6,689 nucleotides of DNA from assembly GCA_026417675.1 (NCBI GenBank), contig JAOACV010000146.1:1-6689 (forward strand). The letters are read 5' to 3'. The position numbers and the translations under genes were made by a program. Positions 1-6,617 of this stretch are shown one piece after another; within the stretch, counting starts at the first letter, position 1; every line of letters begins with the position of its first letter. Source of the stretch: Verrucomicrobiia bacterium (GTDB lineage Bacteria > Verrucomicrobiota > Verrucomicrobiia > CAIQCK01). The notes below the pieces were generated by a model. It searched no databases, was not told the origin of the DNA, and worked only from the letters and a program-made list of their open reading frames with translations.

Positions 1-67
1 AAGAAAAACGCCCCTCACCCCGGTCTTCGCGCCGCGGATGCGCTGACACGCCGAAGTGAGGGGCGTT
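1..67 (-). terminator. Probable intrinsic terminator of the leftward DUF1549-DUF1501 transcript
   Basis: Positions 7-18 (AACGCCCCTCAC) and 56-67 (GTGAGGGGCGTT) form a perfect 12-bp inverted repeat. Read on the minus strand, the stem begins 23 nt after the DUF1501 stop codon and is followed at once by a T-rich run (complement of 1-8, TTTTTCTT), the layout of a rho-independent terminator. The 37-nt segment between the arms is long for a simple terminator. It can fold further: TTCGgCG near one end can pair with CGCGAA with one bulged base. The window edge lies directly beyond the T-tract, so it is unknown whether a converging gene shares this element. Confidence 0.72.
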
Positions 68-90
68 GAAATGAAACCGCATGGACACTG

Positions 91-1446
91 CTACATGATC
101 TCGGTCAGCCGTCCGCCCGTCGTCCCGGCAGCAGCACCCTCGGCCAACACCGTGACCTCGCGGCCCTGCGGATGCGGCAACTTGGCAGTGGTGTCAATGC
201 CCAGCAATTCGTAAATGCTGCCGATCAGGTCCACAGGATACACGGGACGTTCCTTGACCTCTTCGCCTCGCTCGGTGGACGAGCCGACCACGCGGCCACC
301 CTTGAAACCACCGCCGCCGACCACGTGGCAGAAAACCTTGCCGTAGTGATGGCGCCCGCCGTTCCACGGCGGCTCCCACGCGATCTTCGGCGTGCGGCCA
401 AACTCGCCGCAGCACCAGATGATGGTGGTGGACAGCAGGCCGCGGTCGTGCAAGTCCTGCAACAGCGTAGCGAGGCCCTTGTCGAGCTCGGGCAGTTTGC
501 GGCGCATGGTCTCGAAATGCTGCCGGTGCGTGTCCCAGCCGTTGTAGTTGATGGTGACGTAGGGCACGCCGCGCTCCACCAGCCGCCGTGCGACGAGGCA
601 GGACTGGCCGAAGCGGTTGCGGCCGTAGGCGTCGCGCACCTCGCTCTTTTCCTGCGAGAGGTCAAACACCTTGCCGGCGTCGCCGAGGATGAGGTCGTAG
701 GCTTGTTTCTCGCATTGCTGCGAAGCGGCCAAGGCGGGGTCGGTGTGCGCGGCTTGGTTGAGGGTGTTGAGCTGGCGGAGCAGGTCGCGCCGGTCTTTCT
801 GCCGATCGTCGGAGATGCCACGCGCGACGACACCCTCGACTTCGAAGCGTGGCGCGTTGGGATCGCCGCCGGTGGCGAACGGTTTGTAACGTGAACCGAG
901 GAAGCCCGCCTCGGAGAACCGTCCCTGCGGCTCGGTGAGCACGATGTAGGGCGGCAGCAAACCCTTGTAGCCGGCGTTGTAGCCTTTGAAGAGCGAGACG
1001 ACCGCGCCCATGCTCGGATAGACCAGCCGGTCGCCGGCTTGCCGCGCGCTCTGAACCATGTAGGAGGCGGTCTCGTGCTGGTTGTTGCCGTGGGTCATGC
1101 TGCGGATGAGCGAATACTTGTCCGCGTGTTTGGCCAGCAGCGGAAGCTGGTCGCTGATCCTGATGCCCGGCACGTTGGTCTCGACCGCCTTGTCCAACGG
1201 CCCGCAGTAGTCGCGGCCCGCGTCGGGCTTCGGGTCGAAGGTGTCTATGTGACACGCGCCGCCCCAAAACCAGATTTGGATGACCGAGCGCGCCTTGGCG
1301 TTGGCCCGCGGCACCGGCAGGCCCGCCAGCGCGCCGAATCCCCAGTGGTCCGCCAACCACAAGCCGGCCGCGCCGAGCAGCCCGCGCCGCAACGCTTCGC
1401 GTCGGGAGATTGTCATGCCTGTCTCTGAATTATGTTCACTGTTCAT
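91..1446 (-). CDS. DUF1501 family protein, Tat-type exported
   Basis: Member of the DUF1501 family (PF07394), which shares the alkaline phosphatase/sulfatase-like fold and is abundant in Planctomycetota and Verrucomicrobiota; its reaction is not established. The N-terminus has a twin-arginine motif, SRREALR (residues 14-20), then a short hydrophobic stretch with Gly/Ala (22-43), so export by Tat is likely. Family hallmarks are present: GGACHIDTFDPKPD (62-75), THGNNQH (118-124), GWDTH (303-307), GEFGRTPK (347-354) and GRHHYG (364-369). At 451 aa it has normal family length. There is no C-x-P-x-R formylglycine motif, so it is not an ordinary type I sulfatase. An in-frame ATG at 1461 would add five residues. 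I prefer 1446 because an SD-like AAGGGTGA precedes it. A third ATG at 1416 lies just before the Tat motif. The gene follows the DUF1549/DUF1553 gene on the same strand, 53 nt downstream, consistent with one transcript ending at the hairpin at 1-67. Confidence 0.93.
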   Translation of the reverse strand: MNSEHNSETGMTISRREALRRGLLGAAGLWLADHWGFGALAGLPVPRANAKARSVIQIWFWGGACHIDTFDPKPDAGRDYCGPLDKAVETNVPGIRISDQLPLLAKHADKYSLIRSMTHGNNQHETASYMVQSARQAGDRLVYPSMGAVVSLFKGYNAGYKGLLPPYIVLTEPQGRFSEAGFLGSRYKPFATGGDPNAPRFEVEGVVARGISDDRQKDRRDLLRQLNTLNQAAHTDPALAASQQCEKQAYDLILGDAGKVFDLSQEKSEVRDAYGRNRFGQSCLVARRLVERGVPYVTINYNGWDTHRQHFETMRRKLPELDKGLATLLQDLHDRGLLSTTIIWCCGEFGRTPKIAWEPPWNGGRHHYGKVFCHVVGGGGFKGGRVVGSSTERGEEVKERPVYPVDLIGSIYELLGIDTTAKLPHPQGREVTVLAEGAAAGTTGGRLTEIM

Positions 1447-1450
1447 GTTG

Positions 1451-1458
1451 TCACCCTT
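1451..1458 (-). promoter_or_regulatory. SD-like ribosome binding site for the DUF1501 gene
   Basis: On the minus strand, AAGGGTGA lies 4 nt before the ATG at 1446 and partly matches the anti-SD complement. The alternative ATG at 1461 has only pyrimidine-rich CCTCCGG-type sequence upstream, which cannot serve as an SD. This favours 1446 as the start. It is the only start in the window with a recognisable SD-like sequence. Confidence 0.45.
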
Positions 1459-1499
1459 CATTCTACGACCCGGAGGCGCCGGAGGTTACACGTTGCAAA

Positions 1500-3116
1500 T
1501 CAATGTCGGTGGAGAAATTCCTCGGTGTTAATCAAGGCCCAGACGATGTCATTCATCGCGTTGGCCCGGTTGGATGCGGCGCGGAAGTAGTTGCCAATGA
1601 CGCCCAACTCGCTGTCGGTCGGATAGCGCGAGAGTATAGTCAGGTAGAGCGCGTCAATCGGATCGCGCGCCTGGCCGCGGGAGGTCGTTCGCAGCAAGTC
1701 GCGCAGCTTGGCGCTGTCCTCGATCTTGCGCTGGACGTGGCTGGAGTTGAGGAAGTGCAAGCGCTGGGCGGCGCTGGGACGGTTGCTGCGCTCGGCTTCC
1801 AAGCCCGTGTCGCGCGGCGGACGTCCGAAAAGTTCCAAGTAGGGGCTGCTAATGCTCCCGTCGGGCAGGGCAATGGAGCGGACGTTTTCGGGGATGTTGG
1901 TGAACGGTTCCGGAATGGCGCTGACGTATTTCTCGCTCGTGCCGGTGATCTGGTTGAGCGCGTCAATCAACACCTCCGCTTCCAGCCGCCGGATTGGATA
2001 ACGCGCAAAGTGGATGTCGGCGCGGGGATCGTTGCTCCGGGGAATGGAGGAGAGTTGATACGTCTTGGAGTTCAGAATCAGCCGGTAAAGGTGTTTGAGG
2101 TCGTATTTTGCCGCGATCAATTCCTTTTGCAGATAGGCCAGCAGATCGTAGTTGCTGGCCGGATTGTTCGAGCGAATGTCGTCCGGCTCGTGAATGATGC
2201 CTCGCCCCAACAGCCAGGACCAGACACGGTTGGAGATGTTGACCGTGAACCAAAGGTTCGTCGGCGTAATCAGCCAGTCGGCGAACACCTCGCGCGGATC
2301 GCGGTCCGGCGGCAGTTGAATGCGCGTGCCGTCGGGAAACGTGGCCATTTGGGGCGCGTCGGCACCAGCCGGCGGCGCGATGGCGTTGGTGCCGGCTGAC
2401 TTCGCGCCCGCGTTAGGGTCCCAGAAGACGATTTGTTCCTTCCACTCCGCCGTGTCCTTGTAACCGATCTGCGTGAAGAACATCGCCATGCCCGGCAGAT
2501 ACTCCTTCGGCCAGAACTCCGCGCGCGACCCCATGAACGTCAGAGCCACCGTCGTAGCGATGCCTTCAGGCGACTTGTTCTGCATCGCACGATAGAAGTT
2601 CACCTGCCCCTCGCGGAAGTTGCTGCCGCTGGCCGTGAGCAGCTCCCGCACGAACTGGTCATACGGCATGTTCTGCTTGATGGCCGTCCGCACCCAGCGA
2701 TGATACGCCTGCGCCGCGTTGGGCCAGAGATTGATGGGAAACTCCGCCTTAATCCGCAGCAGGTCGCTCCACTTCATGGCCCAGTAATCCGCGAATTCGG
2801 GCCGCTCCAGCAAACGGTCAATCAGCGCGCTGCGCTTATGCGGGTTCGAGTCCGCGATGAACGCTTTCGCCTCCTGCATCGTGGGCAGCGTGCCGATCAC
2901 GTCCAGATAAGCGCGCCGGACAAACACCGCGTCGGAACAAAGATGGGCCGGCTGAATCCCGAGCCGCGCCAACTGGCCGAACACCAGCTTGTCTATCGGA
3001 GTCTCCGCCGCCCCGGCGGGCCTGCCCTCGAAAACGCTCGGCGCCATCGTCGCCGCCACCATTTCAACCGTGGCCGCCACGAGAATCATTGCCGAAGCTT
3101 GCAAGAACTTCATCAT
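1500..3116 (-). CDS. DUF1549/DUF1553 domain protein without cytochrome domain
   Basis: A 538-aa exported protein pairing DUF1549 (about residues 41-250, with FVRRAYLDVIGTLPT at 65-79) and DUF1553 (about 273-530, beginning DPREVFADWL and containing NRVWSWLLGRG). This architecture is characteristic of Planctomycetota and Verrucomicrobiota; no enzymatic role is established. The first 37 residues look like a Sec signal peptide: Lys3, a hydrophobic core at about 4-25, and Ala-rich sequence (AGAA) before the mature part. Many relatives carry an N-terminal cytochrome c-like PSCyt1 domain. Here there is none and no C-x-x-C-H. The segment that reads CECER in many relatives is TGLEAER here. A low-complexity Ala/Pro linker (about 246-262) separates the domains. 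The start is the first of two adjacent ATG codons (3114-3116). The frame stays open for 281 more codons upstream, but those lie antisense to the neighbouring hydrolase and lack a signal-peptide context. No clear SD is visible. Confidence 0.93.
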   Translation of the reverse strand: MMKFLQASAMILVAATVEMVAATMAPSVFEGRPAGAAETPIDKLVFGQLARLGIQPAHLCSDAVFVRRAYLDVIGTLPTMQEAKAFIADSNPHKRSALIDRLLERPEFADYWAMKWSDLLRIKAEFPINLWPNAAQAYHRWVRTAIKQNMPYDQFVRELLTASGSNFREGQVNFYRAMQNKSPEGIATTVALTFMGSRAEFWPKEYLPGMAMFFTQIGYKDTAEWKEQIVFWDPNAGAKSAGTNAIAPPAGADAPQMATFPDGTRIQLPPDRDPREVFADWLITPTNLWFTVNISNRVWSWLLGRGIIHEPDDIRSNNPASNYDLLAYLQKELIAAKYDLKHLYRLILNSKTYQLSSIPRSNDPRADIHFARYPIRRLEAEVLIDALNQITGTSEKYVSAIPEPFTNIPENVRSIALPDGSISSPYLELFGRPPRDTGLEAERSNRPSAAQRLHFLNSSHVQRKIEDSAKLRDLLRTTSRGQARDPIDALYLTILSRYPTDSELGVIGNYFRAASNRANAMNDIVWALINTEEFLHRH

Positions 3117-3251
3117 GCCATGCGAACCTAACCAAGTCTTAAACCCCGCCGGGCCGACAGAGTTTCTGCCGTTTTTGCAGCGCGCCGACAAGCCCCAACC
3201 ATTGCAAGGTGGTTGCATCCCTGGATTGCGTTCCTTGAACACGATGCACCC

Positions 3252-3265
3252 CGGTGTTCGCACCG
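3252..3265. repeat. Small inverted repeat with TTCG loop in the divergent region
   Basis: CGGTG-TTCG-CACCG forms a 5-bp stem with a four-base TTCG loop, in the middle of the 243-bp region between the two divergent transcripts. It could be an operator half-site pair or, on the leftward transcript, a 5' leader hairpin. The stem is short, so chance is possible in G+C-rich DNA. Confidence 0.3.
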
Positions 3266-3294
3266 ATCCTAACGGAACTCTGGCTGATTGCGAA
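3266..3294 (-). promoter_or_regulatory. Weak candidate promoter for the leftward transcript
   Basis: On the minus strand, TTCGCA (3294-3289) and TAGGAT (3271-3266) are separated by 17 nt; each matches the sigma-70 consensus at four of six positions. Transcription from here would give a leader of about 140 nt before the DUF1549/DUF1553 ATG, with the TTCG-loop hairpin at its 5' end. No better pair was seen closer to the gene. Such matches arise by chance, so this is tentative. Confidence 0.22.
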
Positions 3295-3317
3295 CCGAGC
3301 GCGGGCTTTGTGAAGCA

Positions 3318-3346
3318 TTGCGATTGTTCTCCGGCCGCGCTACGCT
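3318..3346 (+). promoter_or_regulatory. Probable sigma-70-type promoter of the hydrolase-SDR-GH88 operon
   Basis: TTGCGA (3318-3323) and TACGCT (3341-3346) are spaced by exactly 17 nt. TTGCGA matches TTGACA at four positions. TACGCT keeps the key first T, second A and last T of the -10 box, a form often seen in high-G+C bacteria. Transcription should begin near 3353, leaving only about 7 nt before the ATG at 3360, so the mRNA would be almost leaderless. That fits the lack of an SD sequence here and supports 3360 over the upstream in-frame TTG at 3288, which lies before the promoter. Confidence 0.5.
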
Positions 3347-3359
3347 GTTCATCATCAAC

Positions 3360-4340
3360 ATGGACCTCCAACAACCACCGCCCATGCTTCCGCCTGACGC
3401 GCCGAAGCTCGCCGAAATCGCGTTGGCCGATGTCGCCAAATGGCGCCAACGCTGGACGCAGTTCTTGTTCGGCGGCGCACTGCCGGCCGACCGCCCGCCG
3501 CTCAATGTCCGCGAAGGCCGACGCGATGGAACCAACAATGTCGAGCGCATCCACATCACCTACGAGGTCGAGCCGGGCGTAGTGACGGAGGCTTACGTCC
3601 TGCGGCCCCGGAACCCGAAGGGTAGGCTGCCGGGCGTCGTCGTTTTTCATCCCACTTCGACCCAAACCATCGAGCGATCCGGCGGACTGGACGCGTCGGT
3701 GGACCGCAACATGGGCGTGCATCTGGCCGGTCGTGGTTATGTTGCGATAGTGCCCAAGTGCTTCCTCTGGGGTGCTGCGGGCGAAACGCCGCCGGCAAAT
3801 GCCGGACGGAAGTCTTACGAGGGCGAAGTGGCAAAGATGCAGCAACGCCATCCTTCTTGGAAGGGCATGGCGCGCATGATCTGGGACGGCATCCGTGCGG
3901 CGGACGTGCTCGTTGCGCGGCCCGACGTGGACGCGGTGCGGCTCGGCTGCATCGGCCATTCACTCGGCGCAAAGGAAGCGTTGTTTGCCGCCGCGTTCGA
4001 CGAGCGCATCAAGGCCGCCATTTCCAGCGACGGCGGCATCGGCCTGGCGATGTCGAACTGGCATGACCCGTGGTATCTGGGACCGGAGATTCGCGCCCCG
4101 GGATTCGAGCTTGAGAACCATCAGGTTCTGGCCCTAATCGCTCCGCGCGGTTTTCTGCTGGCCGCCGGCAAGGACGACAACGAGCGCTCGTGGCTCTTTA
4201 TCGCCGCCGTGCTCCCGCTGTGGAAATCGCTCGGCGCGCCCGACCGCATCGGCTGGTATCGCCACGCCGGCGGGCACAACTGGCCGCCGGACGCGCAGAA
4301 GATCGGCTACAAATTCTTCGACAAACTTCTGAAACGCTAA
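3360..4340 (+). CDS. Alpha/beta hydrolase, probable esterase (dienelactone hydrolase/acetylxylan esterase-like)
   Basis: A 326-aa alpha/beta hydrolase fold enzyme, probably a carboxylic-ester hydrolase. The nucleophile elbow is GHSLG (199-203, Ser201), followed by the helix AKEALFAAAFDERIKAAI. Asp272 or Asp273 in AAGKDDNE is the likely acid and His306 in GGHNW the base, completing a triad in the expected order. The segment LPGVVVFHPT (90-99) is the early strand and likely oxyanion-hole loop. No signal peptide is seen, so it should be cytoplasmic. The ATG at 3360 is chosen because it follows a good promoter at short distance; an in-frame TTG at 3288 would add 24 residues unlike the family's start. 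It is the first gene of a tight operon with an SDR and a GH88-like enzyme. By context it may deacylate a uronic-acid-containing sugar, but this is inference. Related hydrolases span peptidases, dienelactone hydrolases and sugar esterases, so the substrate is open. Confidence 0.9.
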   Translation: MDLQQPPPMLPPDAPKLAEIALADVAKWRQRWTQFLFGGALPADRPPLNVREGRRDGTNNVERIHITYEVEPGVVTEAYVLRPRNPKGRLPGVVVFHPTSTQTIERSGGLDASVDRNMGVHLAGRGYVAIVPKCFLWGAAGETPPANAGRKSYEGEVAKMQQRHPSWKGMARMIWDGIRAADVLVARPDVDAVRLGCIGHSLGAKEALFAAAFDERIKAAISSDGGIGLAMSNWHDPWYLGPEIRAPGFELENHQVLALIAPRGFLLAAGKDDNERSWLFIAAVLPLWKSLGAPDRIGWYRHAGGHNWPPDAQKIGYKFFDKLLKR

Positions 4341-4343
4341 CGC

Positions 4344-5126
4344 ATGAACCCGGTTGCACTCATCACCGGCGCGTCGCGCGGCATCGGCCGCGGGATTGCG
4401 ATCGAACTGGCCAAGATCGGTTACGATCTGGTCATCAACTACGTCGGCAACGCCGAGGCCGCCGCCCAGACGCGCGCCGATTGCGTGGCCGCCGGCAAGC
4501 CTAGAATTCGGGTTGAGGTTTGCCAGGCCGACGTGGGCGTTGCCGCCGATCGTCAGCGATTGATTGACTTCACGCGCCAGACGTTCGGCAGGCTCGATCT
4601 GCTGGTGAACAACGCCGGCGTCACATCGCGCGGGCGCAAGGACGTGTTGGAGGCGACCGAGGAAAACTTCGACTGGCTCATCGCCATCAACCTGAAAGGG
4701 CCGTTCTTCCTGTCGCAACTGGCGGCGAACTGGATGATTGAGCAGAGGAAATCAAACCCGGCCTGCTGCCGCCCGAAGATCGTCACGGTCACCTCCATCT
4801 CGGCCTACACGGTCTCCACCAACCGCGCCGACTACTGCATGGCGAAGGCGGCGTTGTCCATGATGGTGAAGATCTTCGCGGCGCGATTGGGCGAACACGG
4901 CATCAACGTCTATGAAGTCTGTCCCGGCGTCATCGCCAGCTATATGACCGCGCCGGTGAAAGCGAAGTATGACAAGCTCATTGCCGAAGGCTTGACCCCC
5001 ATCCGGCGCTGGGGCGAGCCGGAGGACGTGGGGCGCGCCGTCGTTGCCATCGCGCAAGACCTCTTGCCGTTCTCCACCGGCCAGGTCATCAACGTGGACG
5101 GCGGATTCCACATTCGAACGCTATGA
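4344..5126 (+). CDS. SDR family NAD(P)-dependent oxidoreductase
   Basis: A 260-aa classical short-chain dehydrogenase/reductase, of normal length. Visible motifs in order are TGASRGIG (8-15, dinucleotide binding), NNAG (89-92), catalytic Asn116, Ser151, Tyr164 and Lys168 (YCMAK, 164-168), PG after the sixth strand (194-195), and the C-terminal [10 protein letters not shown] (246-255). Arg12 in the glycine motif and the lack of an acidic residue at the end of the second strand (VINYVGN) favour NADP(H). It will probably be labelled FabG-like (3-oxoacyl-ACP reductase) by homology. However, its place between an esterase and a GH88-like enzyme, with no fatty-acid genes nearby, suggests a sugar or uronate substrate, as for the SDR enzyme KduD of the unsaturated-uronate route. 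That assignment is inference. It starts 3 nt after the hydrolase stop, overlaps the next gene by 4 nt, and has no SD, implying translational coupling. Confidence 0.95.
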   Translation: MNPVALITGASRGIGRGIAIELAKIGYDLVINYVGNAEAAAQTRADCVAAGKPRIRVEVCQADVGVAADRQRLIDFTRQTFGRLDLLVNNAGVTSRGRKDVLEATEENFDWLIAINLKGPFFLSQLAANWMIEQRKSNPACCRPKIVTVTSISAYTVSTNRADYCMAKAALSMMVKIFAARLGEHGINVYEVCPGVIASYMTAPVKAKYDKLIAEGLTPIRRWGEPEDVGRAVVAIAQDLLPFSTGQVINVDGGFHIRTL

Positions 5127-6604
5127 TCAAGATCAACCATTCGCTGACGCCGCAGAAGCTCCAGAGGAAGATCGAGCGGCTCTTCGAGCTGTCGGGCCCA
5201 AAGATCCTCGACATCGAACGGACGTGGGATTCAACGAAAGGCACGCCGGTCTTCACGGTGCGCGGTCGCTACACGAGCCGCGGCTGGACGGAATGGACGC
5301 AGGGGTTTCAGTTCGGTTCGGCGATCCTGCAGTTTGACGCCACGGGCGAGGGGCAGTTTCTGAAGATCGGCCGCCGCAAAACGGTGGACCTGATGGCGCC
5401 GCACCTCAGCCACATTGGCGTGCACGACCACGGCTTCAACAACGTTTCCACCTATGGCAACTTGCTGCGACTCATGCTGGAGGAGCGCATCCCGTTCAAC
5501 GGCTGGGAGAAGAGCTTTTACGAACTGGCGCTGAAACTCTCCGGCGCGGTGCAGGCCGCGCGCTGGTCGAGGATCAGCCCCGCCTCGCGGACGTTGCTGC
5601 CCTCCCCGCTGGCGCGCGCCGGCGGTCACAATCCCCGCGGCTACATCTACACTTTCAATGGGCCGCATTCGCTGTTTGCCGACACGATCCGTTCCCTGCG
5701 CTCGCTGGCGCTGGCGCACCAGCTTGGCCACGCGCTGATGGGCGAAGGCGACCGGAAGATTTCGCTGCTGGAGCGGCTGGTTTGGCACGCCGACACGACT
5801 GCCGCCCACAACGTGTATTACGGCGAAGGCCGCGACGCCTACGACGTGCGCGGGCGCGTGGCGCATGAGAGCATCTTTAATATGAACGACGGCAACTATC
5901 GCTGCCCCAACTCGCAGCAGGGCTACTCGCCGTTCACGACATGGACCCGCGGACTGGCCTGGATCATTTGCGGCTTCGCCGAGCAACTGGAGTTCATCGC
6001 ATCCCGGCCGGAGGAAGAGTTCGAGCCGTGGCGAATGCCCGAACCGCAGCCGATGGTTCTGCGGGAGGAGGGGCGCTCGTTGCGAAGTTACAGCTACACA
6101 GGCGGGCAGTTGCCGGTCGCGGCGATGATGTTGCGCGCGGCGCGGGCAACAGCGGATTTCTACATCGAGAACACGCCGACTGACGGCGTGCCCTACTGGG
6201 ACACGGGCGCGCCGGGTCTCGCGAAACTTCGTAACCATCTCGACAAACCGGCCGATCCGTTCAACAACCATGAGCCGGTGGACAGTTCAGCCGCCGCCAT
6301 CGCCGCCCAAGGACTGATCCGGCTCGGCAAGTATCTCGGCGGCCACGACGGCCATCGCTACTATCAAGCCGGCTTGACCGTGGCGAACACAATCTTCAGC
6401 GAGCCATACCTCTCCACGAAGGCCACTCATCAGGGTCTGTTGCTGCATTCGATCTACCACCGCCCGAACGGCTGGGATTACGTGCCGCCCGGCTCAAAGA
6501 TCCCGCGCGGCGAATCCTCCATGTGGGGCGACTACCACGCGCGCGAACTGGCCCTGCTGCTGTTGCGTCTGGCGAAGGGACAGAAGTATCTCCGGTTCTT
6601 CTAG
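5123..6604 (+). CDS. GH88-like unsaturated glucuronyl hydrolase
   Basis: A 493-aa protein resembling glycoside hydrolase family 88, (alpha/alpha)6-barrel enzymes that remove a terminal unsaturated uronic acid from polysaccharide-lyase products by hydrating the 4,5 double bond. Family-like motifs in order are HDHGF (101-105), SLFADTIRS (183-191), [12 protein letters not shown] (269-280), [10 protein letters not shown] (355-364), [15 protein letters not shown] (387-401) and [16 protein letters not shown] (467-482). By motif position Asp102 and Asp187 correspond to the two catalytic aspartates of characterised Bacillus UGL. It is about 100 residues longer than typical UGL (roughly 375-400 aa). 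The extra length is an N-terminal stretch before about residue 85 and an insert at about 294-335, between the WTRGLAW helix and [10 protein letters not shown]. No signal peptide is seen, so oligosaccharides must be imported first. The ATG lies inside the SDR stop region (ATGA overlap), indicating coupled translation. GH105 is a more distant alternative. Confidence 0.87.
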   Translation: MIKINHSLTPQKLQRKIERLFELSGPKILDIERTWDSTKGTPVFTVRGRYTSRGWTEWTQGFQFGSAILQFDATGEGQFLKIGRRKTVDLMAPHLSHIGVHDHGFNNVSTYGNLLRLMLEERIPFNGWEKSFYELALKLSGAVQAARWSRISPASRTLLPSPLARAGGHNPRGYIYTFNGPHSLFADTIRSLRSLALAHQLGHALMGEGDRKISLLERLVWHADTTAAHNVYYGEGRDAYDVRGRVAHESIFNMNDGNYRCPNSQQGYSPFTTWTRGLAWIICGFAEQLEFIASRPEEEFEPWRMPEPQPMVLREEGRSLRSYSYTGGQLPVAAMMLRAARATADFYIENTPTDGVPYWDTGAPGLAKLRNHLDKPADPFNNHEPVDSSAAAIAAQGLIRLGKYLGGHDGHRYYQAGLTVANTIFSEPYLSTKATHQGLLLHSIYHRPNGWDYVPPGSKIPRGESSMWGDYHARELALLLLRLAKGQKYLRFF

Positions 6605-6617
6605 CCAAACGACACGC

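Noticed and set aside
172..894. 240-codon plus-strand open frame opposite DUF1501
   Set aside because: It is a shadow of DUF1501, whose hallmark motifs lie on the other strand. It starts with no promoter or SD and has no recognisable domain.
91..1446. DUF1501 protein as a formylglycine sulfatase
   Set aside because: The fold is related, but there is no C/S-x-P-x-R modification motif anywhere in the protein.
1410..2399. 329-codon plus-strand open frame opposite the DUF1549/DUF1553 gene
   Set aside because: No recognisable domain and a low-complexity Val/Gly/Arg composition. The minus strand encodes conserved DUF1553 motifs in the same place.
3117..3359. Small RNA, tRNA or riboswitch in the divergent region
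   Set aside because: Apart from one 5-bp hairpin there is no cloverleaf, conserved aptamer-like layout or terminator in the region.
3117..3959. 281-codon upstream extension of the DUF1549/DUF1553 frame
   Set aside because: It lies antisense to the well-supported hydrolase gene, has no family resemblance and precedes a clear signal peptide start at 3116. Long open antisense frames are expected in G+C-rich coding DNA.
4344..5126. Naming the SDR gene fabG or kduD
   Set aside because: All motifs seen are general to classical SDRs. No acyl carrier protein or other fatty-acid gene is present, and substrate specificity cannot be read from sequence alone.
5231..6271. 346-codon minus-strand open frame opposite the GH88-like gene
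   Set aside because: Its translation is rich in Arg, Ala, Val and Gln without recognisable domains, typical of the antisense of a G+C-rich gene. The plus-strand frame carries the GH88 motifs.
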